DNA of 45,714 nucleotides, taken from an uncultured Chromatiaceae bacterium. GTDB lineage: Bacteria > Pseudomonadota > Gammaproteobacteria > Enterobacterales > Alteromonadaceae. The stretch's first letter is position 1, and each line of letters opens with the position of its first letter. The stretch is from assembly GCA_937978655.1 (NCBI GenBank), contig CALJUX010000009.1, forward strand, positions 1-45,714. Direction: 5' to 3'. The position numbers were made by a program, and so were the translations under genes. Positions 24,415-32,804 of the stretch are shown piece by piece. Under the pieces are notes generated by a model that saw only the letters and a program-made list of their open reading frames with translations, was not told where the DNA came from and did not search any database.

Positions 24415-25503
24415 TTAAATCACCACCAGCTCGCCATGGATAGCACCGGCTTCTTTTAATGCTTCGAGAATGGCCATCAGGTCTCCCGGCGCGGCGCCAA
24501 CTGCATTGACGGTCTGCACCAGCTCGTCGAGCGTCGTGCCCGGGTCGAATTTAAACATCCGCGATTTATCTGGCCGGACATCGATAATGGTATTTTGCTC
24601 AACAGCCGTCTGACCGCCCGCCAGAGCATTGGGTTGCACTACGGTCGGATTCTCGGCAATGGTGACTGTCATGCCACCATGGGTAATAGCCGCCGGAAAC
24701 AGCCGGACGTCTTTGCCAATGACAATAGTGCCAGTTCTGGAATTAATAATGATTTTGGCGGCATCAGAGGCCGGTTCAAAACTCAGGTTTTCCAGCGTCG
24801 ACAAATATGACACGCGCTGGTCGATGTCCCGTGGCGCGCGCACCTGCACCGAACGCGCGTCCAGCGTGCGGGCCGTTTCGGGACCGATAAACTGATTAAT
24901 GGCCGCCGTCAGATTTTTGGCTGTGGTGAAATCGCCGCGATTGAGGTTAAAGGTGATGTAATCGCCTTGCGAAAATGGCGTTGGCACTTCGCGCTCAACC
25001 GTGGCACCGTTTGGAATACGGCCAACAGTTGGTGTGTTCACTACAACTTGTGAACCGTCGGCACCTTCAGCGCCAAGGCCGGAGACGATCAGGCTGCCCT
25101 GCGCCACCGCATACACCTGGCCATCGAGGCCTTTTAAGAAGGTCTGCAACAACTGACCGCCGCGTAAGCCTTTGGAGCTGCCGACTGAGGCTACTGTGAT
25201 ATCCAGATTCTGACCTGGCTTGGCAAAAGGTGGCAGCTCTGCGGTCACAGCCACTGCCGCTACGTTTTTGATCTGTGCTTTCATGCCGGCCGGTAAATTA
25301 ATACCAAAATTCGCCAGCATGGTTTTAAAGCTCTGCTCCGTGAACGGGCTCTGCTCGCCGGTGCCCGGCAAGCCCACCACCAGGCCATAACCGACCAGCT
25401 GGTTATGCCGCACCCCTTCGACACTGGCGACATCTTTGACCCGCGCCGCCTGTGCGCTGGTACAAAACAGCCACAGAGTCAACATCAGCAAGCACTTGTT
25501 CAT
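24415..25503 (-). CDS. flgI: Flagellar P-ring protein FlgI
   Basis: The 362-residue precursor is exported by a signal peptide (M-N-K-C-L-L-M-L-T-L-W-L-F-C-T-S-A-Q-A) and forms the periplasmic P ring around the rod. The mature start A-R-V-K-D-V-A-S-V-E-G-V-R and the L-V-G-Y-G-L-V-V-G-L-P-G-T-G motif are family signatures. The C-terminal L-D-E-L-V-Q-T-V-N-A-V-G-A-A-P-G-D-L-M-A-I-L-E-A-L-K is also typical. A longer in-frame start at 25719 would add 72 residues lying inside flgH on another frame. I chose the ATG at 25503 because it has a GGGGGAT ribosome site and begins the signal peptide. Confidence 0.96.
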   Translation of the reverse strand: MNKCLLMLTLWLFCTSAQAARVKDVASVEGVRHNQLVGYGLVVGLPGTGEQSPFTEQSFKTMLANFGINLPAGMKAQIKNVAAVAVTAELPPFAKPGQNLDITVASVGSSKGLRGGQLLQTFLKGLDGQVYAVAQGSLIVSGLGAEGADGSQVVVNTPTVGRIPNGATVEREVPTPFSQGDYITFNLNRGDFTTAKNLTAAINQFIGPETARTLDARSVQVRAPRDIDQRVSYLSTLENLSFEPASDAAKIIINSRTGTIVIGKDVRLFPAAITHGGMTVTIAENPTVVQPNALAGGQTAVEQNTIIDVRPDKSRMFKFDPGTTLDELVQTVNAVGAAPGDLMAILEALKEAGAIHGELVVI

Positions 25504-25517
25504 CAGATCCCCCTTGC

Positions 25518-26195
25518 TCAGAATGGCCATAACGCGCTGGAGAAAAACCGCGTCAGCCAGCCTGGGCCTTGCCCGCCATGTGTTGCACCAGTCCCGCTGT
25601 ATTCGATGCGGGCATTGGCAATTTTGGTCGATTCCACGGTATTGCGCGAATCCACATCTTCTGGCCGGATCACACCGGTCAGCCGGATATATTCTTTGCC
25701 GGTATTGAGCGTCAGCCATTTTTCGCCACGGATCACCAGATTGCCATTGGCCATCACCCGCAATACGTTGACTGAAATATCGCCCACCAGGCTGTTACTC
25801 TGGTCAGCCTTAGAATCGCCTTTAAACTCGCTGCTGGAATTGACGCCAAGCTGCAGCGTGTTACCGGCCACCGACACATTACGACCGCCCAAACCTATCA
25901 TTGGGTCAATCGAATTACTGGCGTCTTTGCCAAATTCAGTTTTAGCTTTTTTTGACGCCTGAGTATTTTCTTTCAGCACCACGGTAATAATATCGCCCTC
26001 CCGGCGGGCTTTATTATCTGAGTACAAGCCGTTTGACAGGCCATTGGCATACAAAGAGCCGGTATTTAATACCGGTTTTGCCGCAGGCTCCGGCGGTAAA
26101 GGTGCAAATGCCGGATCATCCGGAAAGGCTTCCGGTACATAAGTCGCACAAGAAGTAAGCCAACAGCACAATACAACCAGCCATAACTGCCGCAT
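25518..26195 (-). CDS. flgH: Flagellar L-ring lipoprotein FlgH
   Basis: The 225-residue lipoprotein forms the outer-membrane L ring. The start ATG at 26195 follows a GGAGG site and encodes a short signal sequence with lipobox L-T-S-C at Cys16. Family marks are S-L-Y-A-N-G-L-S-N-G-L-Y-S-D (about 49-62), G-D-I-I-T-V-V-L-K-E-N-T-Q-A and L-T-G-V-I-R-P-E-D-V-D near the C-terminus. An upstream in-frame start adding five residues (26210) has no better ribosome site. It lies 15 bases from flgG and 14 bases from flgI, within the same operon. Confidence 0.96.
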   Translation of the reverse strand: MRQLWLVVLCCWLTSCATYVPEAFPDDPAFAPLPPEPAAKPVLNTGSLYANGLSNGLYSDNKARREGDIITVVLKENTQASKKAKTEFGKDASNSIDPMIGLGGRNVSVAGNTLQLGVNSSSEFKGDSKADQSNSLVGDISVNVLRVMANGNLVIRGEKWLTLNTGKEYIRLTGVIRPEDVDSRNTVESTKIANARIEYSGTGATHGGQGPGWLTRFFSSALWPF

Positions 26196-26210
26196 AACAA
26201 CCTCCACCAC

Positions 26211-26999
26211 TTAAAGCTGCTGGATAGCAAAGCTCAGCATCTGATCCACGGCTGAAATCACTTTAGAGTTCATCTCGTAGACCCGCTGACTTTCAATCAG
26301 GCCGACCAGTTCTTCCGTCACATTGACGTTTGAGGCTTCTAAGGCACCCTGTACAATAAAACCGATGCCTTCAAGCCCTGGCACACCCTGCACCGGGTCG
26401 CCGCTGGCGCCGGTTTGTTTAAACAGGTTCTGGCCGATAGGTTCAAGCCCGGCCGGGTTAATGAAGTTCGTCACCGTCAACTGGCCAAGCACCGCATTTT
26501 CCACCTGACCAGGGATTTTCACCGACACTTCGCCATCCTGAGAAATGGTAATTTCGGTCGCTTCCGGCGGAATCGTAATAGTCGGCTGGATTTGATAACC
26601 GGCACCTGAGGTCACCAGATTGCCTTCGCTGTCGGTGGTGAACTGGCCATTGCGCGAATACGAAATGGTGCCATCCGGCATCAGCACTTCAAAAAAGCCC
26701 GGGCCCTGGATCATCACGTCCAGCGCATTGTCGGTCGTCATATGATTGCCCTGGCTAAAGTTTTTCTGTGTTGCCACCACTTTAGTCCCGGCGCCAATCA
26801 TCAGGCCGTTGGGCAGTTCTGAGTTCTGTGACGAACGCCCGCCAGGTTGGTTGATGTTCTGATACAACAAATCCTCAAATACAGCCCGGCTCTTTTTGTA
26901 GCCCACCGTACTGGCGTTAGCCAGATTGTTAGAGATCACCGAAATGTCGCGCTGTTTGGCGTCTAAGCCGGTTTTACTGATCCAAAGTGCCGGATGCAT
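26211..26999 (-). CDS. flgG: Distal rod protein FlgG
   Basis: The 262-residue protein makes the outer rod. N-terminal H-P-A-L-W-I-S-K-T-G-L-D-A-K-Q-R-D-I-S, with I-S-N-N-L-A-N-A-S-T-V-G-Y-K-K-S, is the rod/hook helix and the rod-family motif. The C-terminal E-A-S-N-V-N-V-T-E-E-L-V-G-L-I-E-S-Q-R-V-Y-E-M-N-S-K is the matching closing helix. Length equals the family standard (260-262). An AGGAGG ribosome site precedes the ATG at 26999. It follows flgF after 23 bases and precedes flgH after 15. Confidence 0.97.
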   Translation of the reverse strand: MHPALWISKTGLDAKQRDISVISNNLANASTVGYKKSRAVFEDLLYQNINQPGGRSSQNSELPNGLMIGAGTKVVATQKNFSQGNHMTTDNALDVMIQGPGFFEVLMPDGTISYSRNGQFTTDSEGNLVTSGAGYQIQPTITIPPEATEITISQDGEVSVKIPGQVENAVLGQLTVTNFINPAGLEPIGQNLFKQTGASGDPVQGVPGLEGIGFIVQGALEASNVNVTEELVGLIESQRVYEMNSKVISAVDQMLSFAIQQL

Positions 27000-27022
27000 A
27001 GAGTCCTCCTGAGCCTTAGGCT

Positions 27023-27766
27023 CTAGATGATACGAAGTACCTGATTATGTTGACGGTCCATATCTTCGGCCGTCTTCATCATTTTGACCTGCAACTCATA
27101 TTGGCGCTGCAGGTTGATCATATAAGTCATTTCGGCGACGGCATTCACGTTGCTGCCTTCGACAGCCCCACTCAGCAAATTAACCGTCGGGTCTAATTCA
27201 GCCGGCTCACCGTCTTTGCGGCGGAATAAACCGTCGTTGCCTTTAAACATGTCCTGATTTTCCGGCTTCACCAGTTTAATCCTGGCCACTTCAACCATCG
27301 CCGTGGCCGGTGCACCGCGCGGCAGCACATTGACGCCACCATCTTTGGTGATTTCAATTTTGCTGAGTGGCTGTGGCACTTCAATAGGTCCGCCTTCACC
27401 CAACACATTGAGACCGGAAGAGGTCTGTAAAAAACCTTCCGGGCTAATCTGCAGATTACCGGCGCGGGTGTAGGCTTCACTGCCCTCGCCATCCTCGACG
27501 GCAAACCAGCCATCGCCTTGGATAGCCACATCCAGCTCGTTTTGTGTGATCTTAATTTCACCCGCGTCAAAATTCTGACTTGGCATTTCGGTCAGGGCAA
27601 ACACCCGGGTCGGCTGGCCGTCACCAAACGCCTGCATCGCCCGCGCCTGTGCTAAATCAGCTTTAAACCCGACAGTATTGGCATTGGCCAGGTTGTTGGC
27701 CCGCACCGACAGCGCATTCATGTTCTCTTTTGCGCCTGTCATTGCGATGTAAACCATGCGATCCAT
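27023..27766 (-). CDS. flgF: Proximal rod protein FlgF
   Basis: The 247-residue protein forms part of the proximal rod. It starts M-D-R-M-V-Y-I-A-M-T-G-A-K-E-N-M and has V-R-A-N-N-L-A-N-A-N-T-V-G-F-K-A-D (about 22-38) and a C-terminal E-G-S-N-V-N-A-V-A-E-M-T-Y-M-I-N-L-Q-R-Q-Y-E-L-Q-V-K, both typical of FlgF. It begins a new transcription unit: a strong terminator separates it from flgE and a sigma-54 promoter lies 32 bases upstream. The ATG at 27766 has a GGGGGAT ribosome site. This places flgF to flgL under a promoter separate from flgBCDE. Confidence 0.96.
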   Translation of the reverse strand: MDRMVYIAMTGAKENMNALSVRANNLANANTVGFKADLAQARAMQAFGDGQPTRVFALTEMPSQNFDAGEIKITQNELDVAIQGDGWFAVEDGEGSEAYTRAGNLQISPEGFLQTSSGLNVLGEGGPIEVPQPLSKIEITKDGGVNVLPRGAPATAMVEVARIKLVKPENQDMFKGNDGLFRRKDGEPAELDPTVNLLSGAVEGSNVNAVAEMTYMINLQRQYELQVKMMKTAEDMDRQHNQVLRII

Positions 27767-27797
27767 AGTGATCCCCCTTGTGTTCTAAGCTGGTAAA

Positions 27798-27812
27798 GCA
27801 AGGATGGTGCCA
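27798..27812 (-). promoter_or_regulatory. Sigma-54 promoter of flgF
   Basis: On the minus strand TGGCACCATCCTTGC carries TGGCAC at -24 and TTGC at -12 with the exact 5-base spacer of sigma-54 promoters. It lies directly after the flgE terminator. Confidence 0.85.
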
Positions 27813-27872
27813 ATAAATCACAGTCAGAAATGCTGCAGTCACGGCGGCAGTCAGTTGCCGCGCTTCGGGCAT

Positions 27873-27899
27873 AAAAAAACCACCCGAAGGTGGTTTTTT
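27873..27899 (-). terminator. Intrinsic terminator between flgE and flgF
   Basis: On the minus strand CCACC and GGTGG (27889-27893 with 27880-27884) close a TTCG tetraloop, followed by seven T (27873-27879). It is preceded by six A which extend the stem, a very stable hairpin, 14 bases past the flgE stop. Confidence 0.92.
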
Positions 27900-27913
27900 C
27901 GTCAAGCAGAACC

Positions 27914-29239
27914 TTAGCGGATTTGCAGTACAGTCTGCTGCAAGGAACTGTTGACTTCGAGCGCCCGCGAGTTGGCCTGGAAGTTACGCTGGGCGGCAAT
28001 CAAATCCACTAACTCGTTAGTTAGATTGACGTTGGAGTTTTCTAAGGCCGAAGAATTGATGGCACCAAAGGTGCCGGTATTGGCTTCTCCAGGCAATGGT
28101 TCGCCGGAACGCAAACTTTGTTTCCACGATGTATTACCGATTTGGGTCATGCCTTGCGGGTTGGCAAATTTAACCATCGCAATCTGCGACAAATAGGTCT
28201 GGGCACCATTACTGTAACTGGCCATCACTTTACCGGCGGCATCAATATCAATGCTGGTCAAACGACCAACAGTCGTACCATCCTGACTGATGGATACCAA
28301 CTCAAACTTGCCGTCATATTGTGTTGGCTGAATAGTACCGGTTTGGTTGGCGAAGTTGATCGTCAGGTTAGAGGTAAACTGCGCACCGTTGGTCAGGTAA
28401 GCGGCTGTGTTTAATGTCGCTTGGGGCAGAACTAAATCCGGCATCGTAATAGGATTACCATTTGAATCAAAATCCAGCGTCACAGGTCCAAAGTACTGGC
28501 CATTGGTTGCTGTAGCAGTCGCAGCAGTTGCCGTATTGTCATCAAATACCGCGTAGGCTTCCCAGTTGTTGACGGTTGCCGGATCAGCACGACGGAAATA
28601 CAACTGCACGACGTGGGGTGAACCCAGGCTGTCATAAACAGTCGTTGATGTAATAGCTCCGCTGTTGTAAGTCGCTTTGTTGGTCGGATCAAATGTTGGT
28701 AATGGCGACGCGACTGGCATCTGCTTCGCATCTAAGTTCATTGTCAGATAAACGTTTTGTGTCGAGCGCGGTGCACCTGCAGTGCTTGGAATCTGAATTG
28801 GTTTGGTCGTACTTAAGCTGATTGAACTGGTTACACCGGTTGAAGCGTCGACCGGAAAGCCCTGCAGTAAATTGCCGTTACTGTCGACAATAAAGTTGTC
28901 TTTATTCAGCTTAAACGCACCAGCCCGGGTGAAACTCATATCACGTGAGGCTAAATCCGGCGTCGTCGCGAAAAAGCCGTCGCCGGTAATGGCTAAATCC
29001 AACGAGTTACTGGTAAATTTTAACGCCCCCTGACTAAATTGCTGAGCCACTTGCGCCGTTGTCACACCATCACCGACTTTGGTACGGCCAGGTGAAAAAA
29101 TGGAGCCGGCATACACGTCGGCAAATTCAGCACGGGATTCTTTAAAACCAGTGGTGTTAACGTTGGCAATGTTATTCGCCGTGGTATCCAAGTCTTTCTG
29201 AGCCGCAGCCAGACCACTTAATGCAATATTAAAACTCAT
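27914..29239 (-). CDS. flgE: Flagellar hook protein FlgE
   Basis: The 441-residue protein polymerises into the hook. It starts M-S-F-N-I-A-L-S-G-L-A-A-A-Q-K-D-L-D and has T-A-N-N-I-A-N-V-N-T-T-G-F-K-E-S-R (about 20-36), the hook/rod motif. It ends L-E-N-S-N-V-N-L-T-N-E-L-V-D-L-I-A-A-Q-R-N-F-Q-A-N-S, with the matching helix. The middle is the variable D1/D2 region. Length is normal (400-450). It follows flgD by 22 bases and is the last gene before a strong terminator. Confidence 0.97.
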   Translation of the reverse strand: MSFNIALSGLAAAQKDLDTTANNIANVNTTGFKESRAEFADVYAGSIFSPGRTKVGDGVTTAQVAQQFSQGALKFTSNSLDLAITGDGFFATTPDLASRDMSFTRAGAFKLNKDNFIVDSNGNLLQGFPVDASTGVTSSISLSTTKPIQIPSTAGAPRSTQNVYLTMNLDAKQMPVASPLPTFDPTNKATYNSGAITSTTVYDSLGSPHVVQLYFRRADPATVNNWEAYAVFDDNTATAATATATNGQYFGPVTLDFDSNGNPITMPDLVLPQATLNTAAYLTNGAQFTSNLTINFANQTGTIQPTQYDGKFELVSISQDGTTVGRLTSIDIDAAGKVMASYSNGAQTYLSQIAMVKFANPQGMTQIGNTSWKQSLRSGEPLPGEANTGTFGAINSSALENSNVNLTNELVDLIAAQRNFQANSRALEVNSSLQQTVLQIR

Positions 29240-29261
29240 AGTTCACCTCGATAGTCAGGCA

Positions 29262-29957
29262 TCAGCCTGCTGCAATTTCTAACAGATCTGACATTTTTTT
29301 GGCGCCAAGACCCAATAAGTTCAGTTTCATATCTGCCGTAGAAGACCCGAGTGTCACACTGGCTACCGGCACATAACTTGACGTCACCAGGCTTTGGTTT
29401 TTACCATCCACAGTGGCGTCGATTTTCATCGTGTACAAACCTGCAGCCTGTTTGGTTCCGGCTTCATTGCTGCCATCCCAGGCCAGCTCAAATTTGCCGG
29501 CATCCGGCTCCGCGACCGTGCTGGTTTTAACCAGTGCACCCGCCGCGTCGTATATGCTGACTTTCATAGCTGTAGTTTTGGCCGGAACATCAATAGCGCC
29601 GTAGGTGCCGTTAGTGCCGTCAAACACCAGCTGATCGGAATTCACCCGAACGGTGCGCCCAACCAGGCTTGATGCCTGTAGCGCCTGATTCGAATTCATA
29701 CTGGCGGCAAAATCTTTAAAATTGGTATTGAGGGAACTGATCCCGTCAGCCATGGTAAAACTGGTCATTTGGGCGATCATCTGATCGTTTTCAACCGGTT
29801 TGGTTGGGTCCTGAAATGCCAGTTGCTGGGTCAGCAGCGCAAAAAAATCCGACTGGGTTAAGGCACCGCTATCGTTCTTTTTCGCGGCGTCTTTGTCGCC
29901 CTTCAGGCTGTCAATGTAGCTGTTACCTGTGGTGGTGTTATTACTTACCGTGGTCAT
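29262..29957 (-). CDS. flgD: Hook-capping protein FlgD
   Basis: The 231-residue scaffold caps the growing hook and is lost when the hook is complete. The N-terminal part has the conserved S-D-F-F-A-L-L-T-Q-Q-L-A-F-Q-D-P-T-K-P-V-E-N-D-Q-M-I segment (about 39-64) and the following M-T-S-F. The C-terminal part is a beta-sandwich (F-E-L-A-W-D-G-S-N-E-A-G-T), the FlgD Ig-like region. The start is the ATG at 29957, which has an AGGAG site; a TTG three bases earlier is in frame but less likely. Confidence 0.95.
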   Translation of the reverse strand: MTTVSNNTTTGNSYIDSLKGDKDAAKKNDSGALTQSDFFALLTQQLAFQDPTKPVENDQMIAQMTSFTMADGISSLNTNFKDFAASMNSNQALQASSLVGRTVRVNSDQLVFDGTNGTYGAIDVPAKTTAMKVSIYDAAGALVKTSTVAEPDAGKFELAWDGSNEAGTKQAAGLYTMKIDATVDGKNQSLVTSSYVPVASVTLGSSTADMKLNLLGLGAKKMSDLLEIAAG

Positions 29958-29970
29958 CAATTACTCCTTA

Positions 29971-30384
29971 TCAGCGCTGACCAAGGGTCAGAGTGCGGCT
30001 CAGCATTTGTTTGGCTGCGTCCGCGACCTGCACATTGGCATCATAAGAGCGTGACGCAGAAATCATGTTGGCCATTTCCTCCATCACATTTACGTTCGGC
30101 TTATAAATAAAGCCATTTTCATCGGCAAGCGGATGTGACGGATTGTATTCCTTATTCAACGGCGCATCGCTTTCCACCACACCCAGCACTTTAACGCCCA
30201 CGCCCTGCTCGGACAGCGCATTATCATATTCAGCAGCAAATACCGGATGACGGCCGCGATAGGTGGTTTCCAGATTACTGCTGACACTTTCTGCGTTCGC
30301 AATGTTACTTGCCGTTGTATTGAGCCGCAGGGCCTGAGCCGTCAGGCCTGTACCGGCGATATCAAAAACTCGATAAAGACTCAT
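29971..30384 (-). CDS. flgC: Proximal rod protein FlgC
   Basis: The 137-residue protein has the rod motif L-N-T-T-A-S-N-I-A-N-A-E-S-V (about 22-35) and the C-terminal helix Y-K-P-N-V-N-V-M-E-E-M-A-N-M-I-S-A-S-R-S-Y, as in FlgC. The start ATG at 30384 overlaps the flgB stop (TGATG), so the pair is translationally coupled. An in-frame GTG one codon upstream is less likely. Length is the family standard (134-140). Confidence 0.96.
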   Translation of the reverse strand: MSLYRVFDIAGTGLTAQALRLNTTASNIANAESVSSNLETTYRGRHPVFAAEYDNALSEQGVGVKVLGVVESDAPLNKEYNPSHPLADENGFIYKPNVNVMEEMANMISASRSYDANVQVADAAKQMLSRTLTLGQR

Positions 30385-30779
30385 CACTGCCCTCCTAATG
30401 CTTTTTTCAAGCCACTGATTTTGCTGTTTAAAAACTGCAGTGATGTTTGATATTCCATCGCATTCTGGCTAAATGCATTGCGCTCGCGGTGGATATCTAC
30501 GCTGTTGCCATCGCCGGTATCGGTTTGTTCGACGTTGCGGAACAAAACTTCATGCCGGGTCGACGGTGAAATGTCGAAGTGTCTGATGTCGGATTGCTGC
30601 AGACCACCCGATTGACGGGCCTGTGCATTCGCCAGCGCAGTGTGAAAATCCAGATCCTGCGCTTTGTAGCCCGGTGTATCCGCATTGGCGATGTTGTTTG
30701 CCAGCAACTCAGTGCGGCGCTCGCGTAATAATGCGCCCTGTTCGTGTAAACCAAAGGCATTGTTAAAACTAATGGCCAT
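30384..30779 (-). CDS. flgB: Proximal rod protein FlgB
   Basis: The 131-residue protein opens the rod operon. It has H-E-Q-G-A-L-L-R-E-R-R-T-E-L-L-A-N-N-I-A-N-A-D-T-P-G-Y-K-A-Q-D, with the rod motif at about 26-36, and the C-terminal R-N-A-F-S-Q-N-A-M-E-Y-Q-T-S-L-Q. The start ATG at 30779 has a GGAGGG site; the longer in-frame start at 30830 lies above the sigma-54 promoter and is rejected. It heads flgBCDE and is driven by the sigma-54 promoter at 30815-30829. Confidence 0.96.
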   Translation of the reverse strand: MAISFNNAFGLHEQGALLRERRTELLANNIANADTPGYKAQDLDFHTALANAQARQSGGLQQSDIRHFDISPSTRHEVLFRNVEQTDTGDGNSVDIHRERNAFSQNAMEYQTSLQFLNSKISGLKKALGGQ

Positions 30780-30814
30780 GTGCAGACCCTCCATCAAACC
30801 TTGTAAGTTTGTTA

Positions 30815-30829
30815 GCAAGAGTCGGGCCA
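30815..30829 (-). promoter_or_regulatory. Sigma-54 promoter of flgBCDE
   Basis: On the minus strand TGGCCCGACTCTTGC carries GG and GC ten bases apart with TTGC at -12, a standard sigma-54 element. It lies 36 bases from the flgB ATG, which suits a short leader. Confidence 0.8.
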
Positions 30830-30890
30830 ATTGAAGTGTCAGATTTATAGCAGGGTTTTGGCAGTCGCCTGAGAATACAACCGCAAGGGG

Positions 30891-31721
30891 TCAGACTTTG
30901 CGGCGGTAAATAATTCCAGGATTGCAGCGGATCATTTCGAAATCATTGTTTGTACTGGATAAAGACTCAGATGCACCTAACACCAAAAAGCCTTTTGGGT
31001 TCAGCGCCTGCGCAAACTGGCGGATTATTTTTGCTTTTACTTCGGGCGAAAAATAAATCAGCACATTGCGGCAAAAAATAATATCGAACTTTCCGAGCAA
31101 GGTGTAGCTGTCGAGCAAATTCAGATGGCGGAAACTGACATTGCGCCGGGCGATATCTTTGACCCGCATCATGCCATTGCCGCTGTCTTCAAAAAATTTG
31201 CTGCGGCGCTCCGGCGATAAACCACGGGATAACGCCAGCCCGTCATATTCGGCACGCTGACAGTGTTCCAGCATCGTGTTAGAAATATCGGTGCCAAGAA
31301 TATGAATGCCAAGTCCAAACGCCGACGGCCGGCTTTGCTGGTATTCAAGCCCGGTCATCGCAATAGAATAAGGTTCCTGGCCACTCGAACTCGCAGCAGA
31401 CCAAATTTTGACATTACGATGGTCTTTCTCCAGCTCCGGAAAAATCTGTTTTTTCAGCAATTCATAAGGATAAGTATCGCGAAACCACAAAGTTTCATTG
31501 GTCGTCATCGCGTCAATCACAGCAGAGCGCAGCTGACGTTCAAATGGACTCAAAGTTTTTGCCACCAGCTCTGACAAACTGGCAAGATTAAAGCGCAGCA
31601 TCAACGGGCCGAGCCGGCTTTTGACCAGATACTGTTTATTTTCTCCAAGCACAATGCCACATTGTTGCTCGAGGAAATCCCGGAATATCTTGTATTCGCT
31701 GTCGTGCAGCTCTTTATTCAC
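30891..31721 (-). CDS. cheR: Chemotaxis protein methyltransferase CheR
   Basis: The 276-residue enzyme methylates glutamates of chemoreceptors using SAM. The N-terminal helical domain (about 1-80) precedes a Rossmann domain with I-W-S-A-A-S-S-S-G-Q-E-P-Y-S-I-A-M (about 104-120), the SAM-binding motif of CheR, and F-D-I-I-F-C-R-N-V-L-I-Y-F (about 212-224). The start is GTG at 31721; the GGAAA ribosome site is weak. It follows cheV by 17 bases on the same strand. The cheV-cheR pair next to flgB is the usual layout in Vibrio, Shewanella and Rheinheimera relatives. Confidence 0.95.
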   Translation of the reverse strand: MNKELHDSEYKIFRDFLEQQCGIVLGENKQYLVKSRLGPLMLRFNLASLSELVAKTLSPFERQLRSAVIDAMTTNETLWFRDTYPYELLKKQIFPELEKDHRNVKIWSAASSSGQEPYSIAMTGLEYQQSRPSAFGLGIHILGTDISNTMLEHCQRAEYDGLALSRGLSPERRSKFFEDSGNGMMRVKDIARRNVSFRHLNLLDSYTLLGKFDIIFCRNVLIYFSPEVKAKIIRQFAQALNPKGFLVLGASESLSSTNNDFEMIRCNPGIIYRRKV

Positions 31722-31738
31722 GCGTCAGTTTCCGCAGG

Positions 31739-32668
31739 TTAGTCAGTATGCAGCCATTTACGCACAGATTCTGCCAATTCGTCCGGGTTAAACTTGGCAA
31801 TAAAATCGTCTGCGCCAACTTTTTGCACCATCTGCTGATTGAATACACCACTCAGTGAGGTGTGCAAAATAACGTGTAGCGGCTTAAGTTTTGGATCTAA
31901 TCTCACTTCTGCTGTCAGGGTGTAACCGTCCATATCCGGCATTTCAATATCCGAAATCAGCAAACCGACTTTTTCAGTCACGGACTGTTCGCACTGAGCG
32001 GCAACTTCTTGCAGATAGGTTAACGCCTCACGGCCATTTTTCACCAGATGCATCGCAATCCCAAGCCCGTCCAGCGCGCGCTTAACCTGATTACGCGCAA
32101 CAGCAGAATCGTCGGCGATCAGAATAATCCGATCTCCCAGATCCTGTTGAATCGTCTGAGTTTCAAAAGTATTGCTGACCGCAGTTGGTGATGGCGAGAT
32201 CTCTTCGAGAATTTTCTCAACGTCGATGATCTCAACCAGTTCTTTATCGATTTCAGTGACCGCCGTCAGGTAACTCTGGCGTCCGCCCGTTCCTTTCGGC
32301 GGCGGCATGATCGCTTCCCAGTTAATGTTGATAATGCGTTCAACTGAGTTGACTAAAAACCCCTGCACCGAGCGATTGTATTCTGCGATGATGATGAAAC
32401 TGTCTTTGACGTTTTCAATCGGTCTTCCGCCAGTTGCCAGACTCAAATCAATCACTGAAATCGTCTGGCCGCGAATATGCGCGATGCCCCGGACGAATTT
32501 ATTCCGTTTAGGGATCGCCGTCAGCGGTGGGCACTGTAGTACCTCACGCACTTTAAATACGTTAATGCCAAATCTTTGACGGCCAGCAAGACGAAATAAC
32601 AACAGCTCTAACCGGTTTTGCCCGACTAATTGTGTGCGCTGATTGACTGAATCAAGAATACTCGCCAT
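31739..32668 (-). CDS. cheV: Chemotaxis coupling protein CheV (CheW-receiver fusion)
   Basis: The 309-residue protein joins a CheW-like domain (about 15-165: F-G-I-N-V-F-K-V-R-E-V-L, V-R-G-I-A-H-I-R-G-Q-T-I-S-V-I-D-L) to a response-regulator receiver (about 180-305). The receiver has the acidic pair at I-A-D-D-S (185-187), the phospho-accepting Asp240 in I-S-D-I-E-M-P-D-M-D-G, Thr270 and Lys292, so it should be active. CheV links receptors to CheA and adapts by phosphorylation. It diverges from flgA across 136 bases. A GGAGT ribosome site precedes the ATG at 32668. Confidence 0.96.
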   Translation of the reverse strand: MASILDSVNQRTQLVGQNRLELLLFRLAGRQRFGINVFKVREVLQCPPLTAIPKRNKFVRGIAHIRGQTISVIDLSLATGGRPIENVKDSFIIIAEYNRSVQGFLVNSVERIININWEAIMPPPKGTGGRQSYLTAVTEIDKELVEIIDVEKILEEISPSPTAVSNTFETQTIQQDLGDRIILIADDSAVARNQVKRALDGLGIAMHLVKNGREALTYLQEVAAQCEQSVTEKVGLLISDIEMPDMDGYTLTAEVRLDPKLKPLHVILHTSLSGVFNQQMVQKVGADDFIAKFNPDELAESVRKWLHTD

Positions 32669-32804
32669 TTAGGACTCCAAGCAAAACACTTCGGATCGAT
32701 TCTTGCAGACTCACAAACTAAGTAAGAGTATCTGCAGCAAAGTACTGAAAATACAAAGAGCTGTATGTTATTCCCCTTTGTCGATAAAGCATAGCCGAAA
32801 CCAT

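Noticed and set aside
24415..25719. Longer FlgI start adding 72 residues
   Set aside because: The extension lies in flgH coding sequence, has no signal peptide, and the internal ATG at 25503 has a strong ribosome site and a signal peptide.
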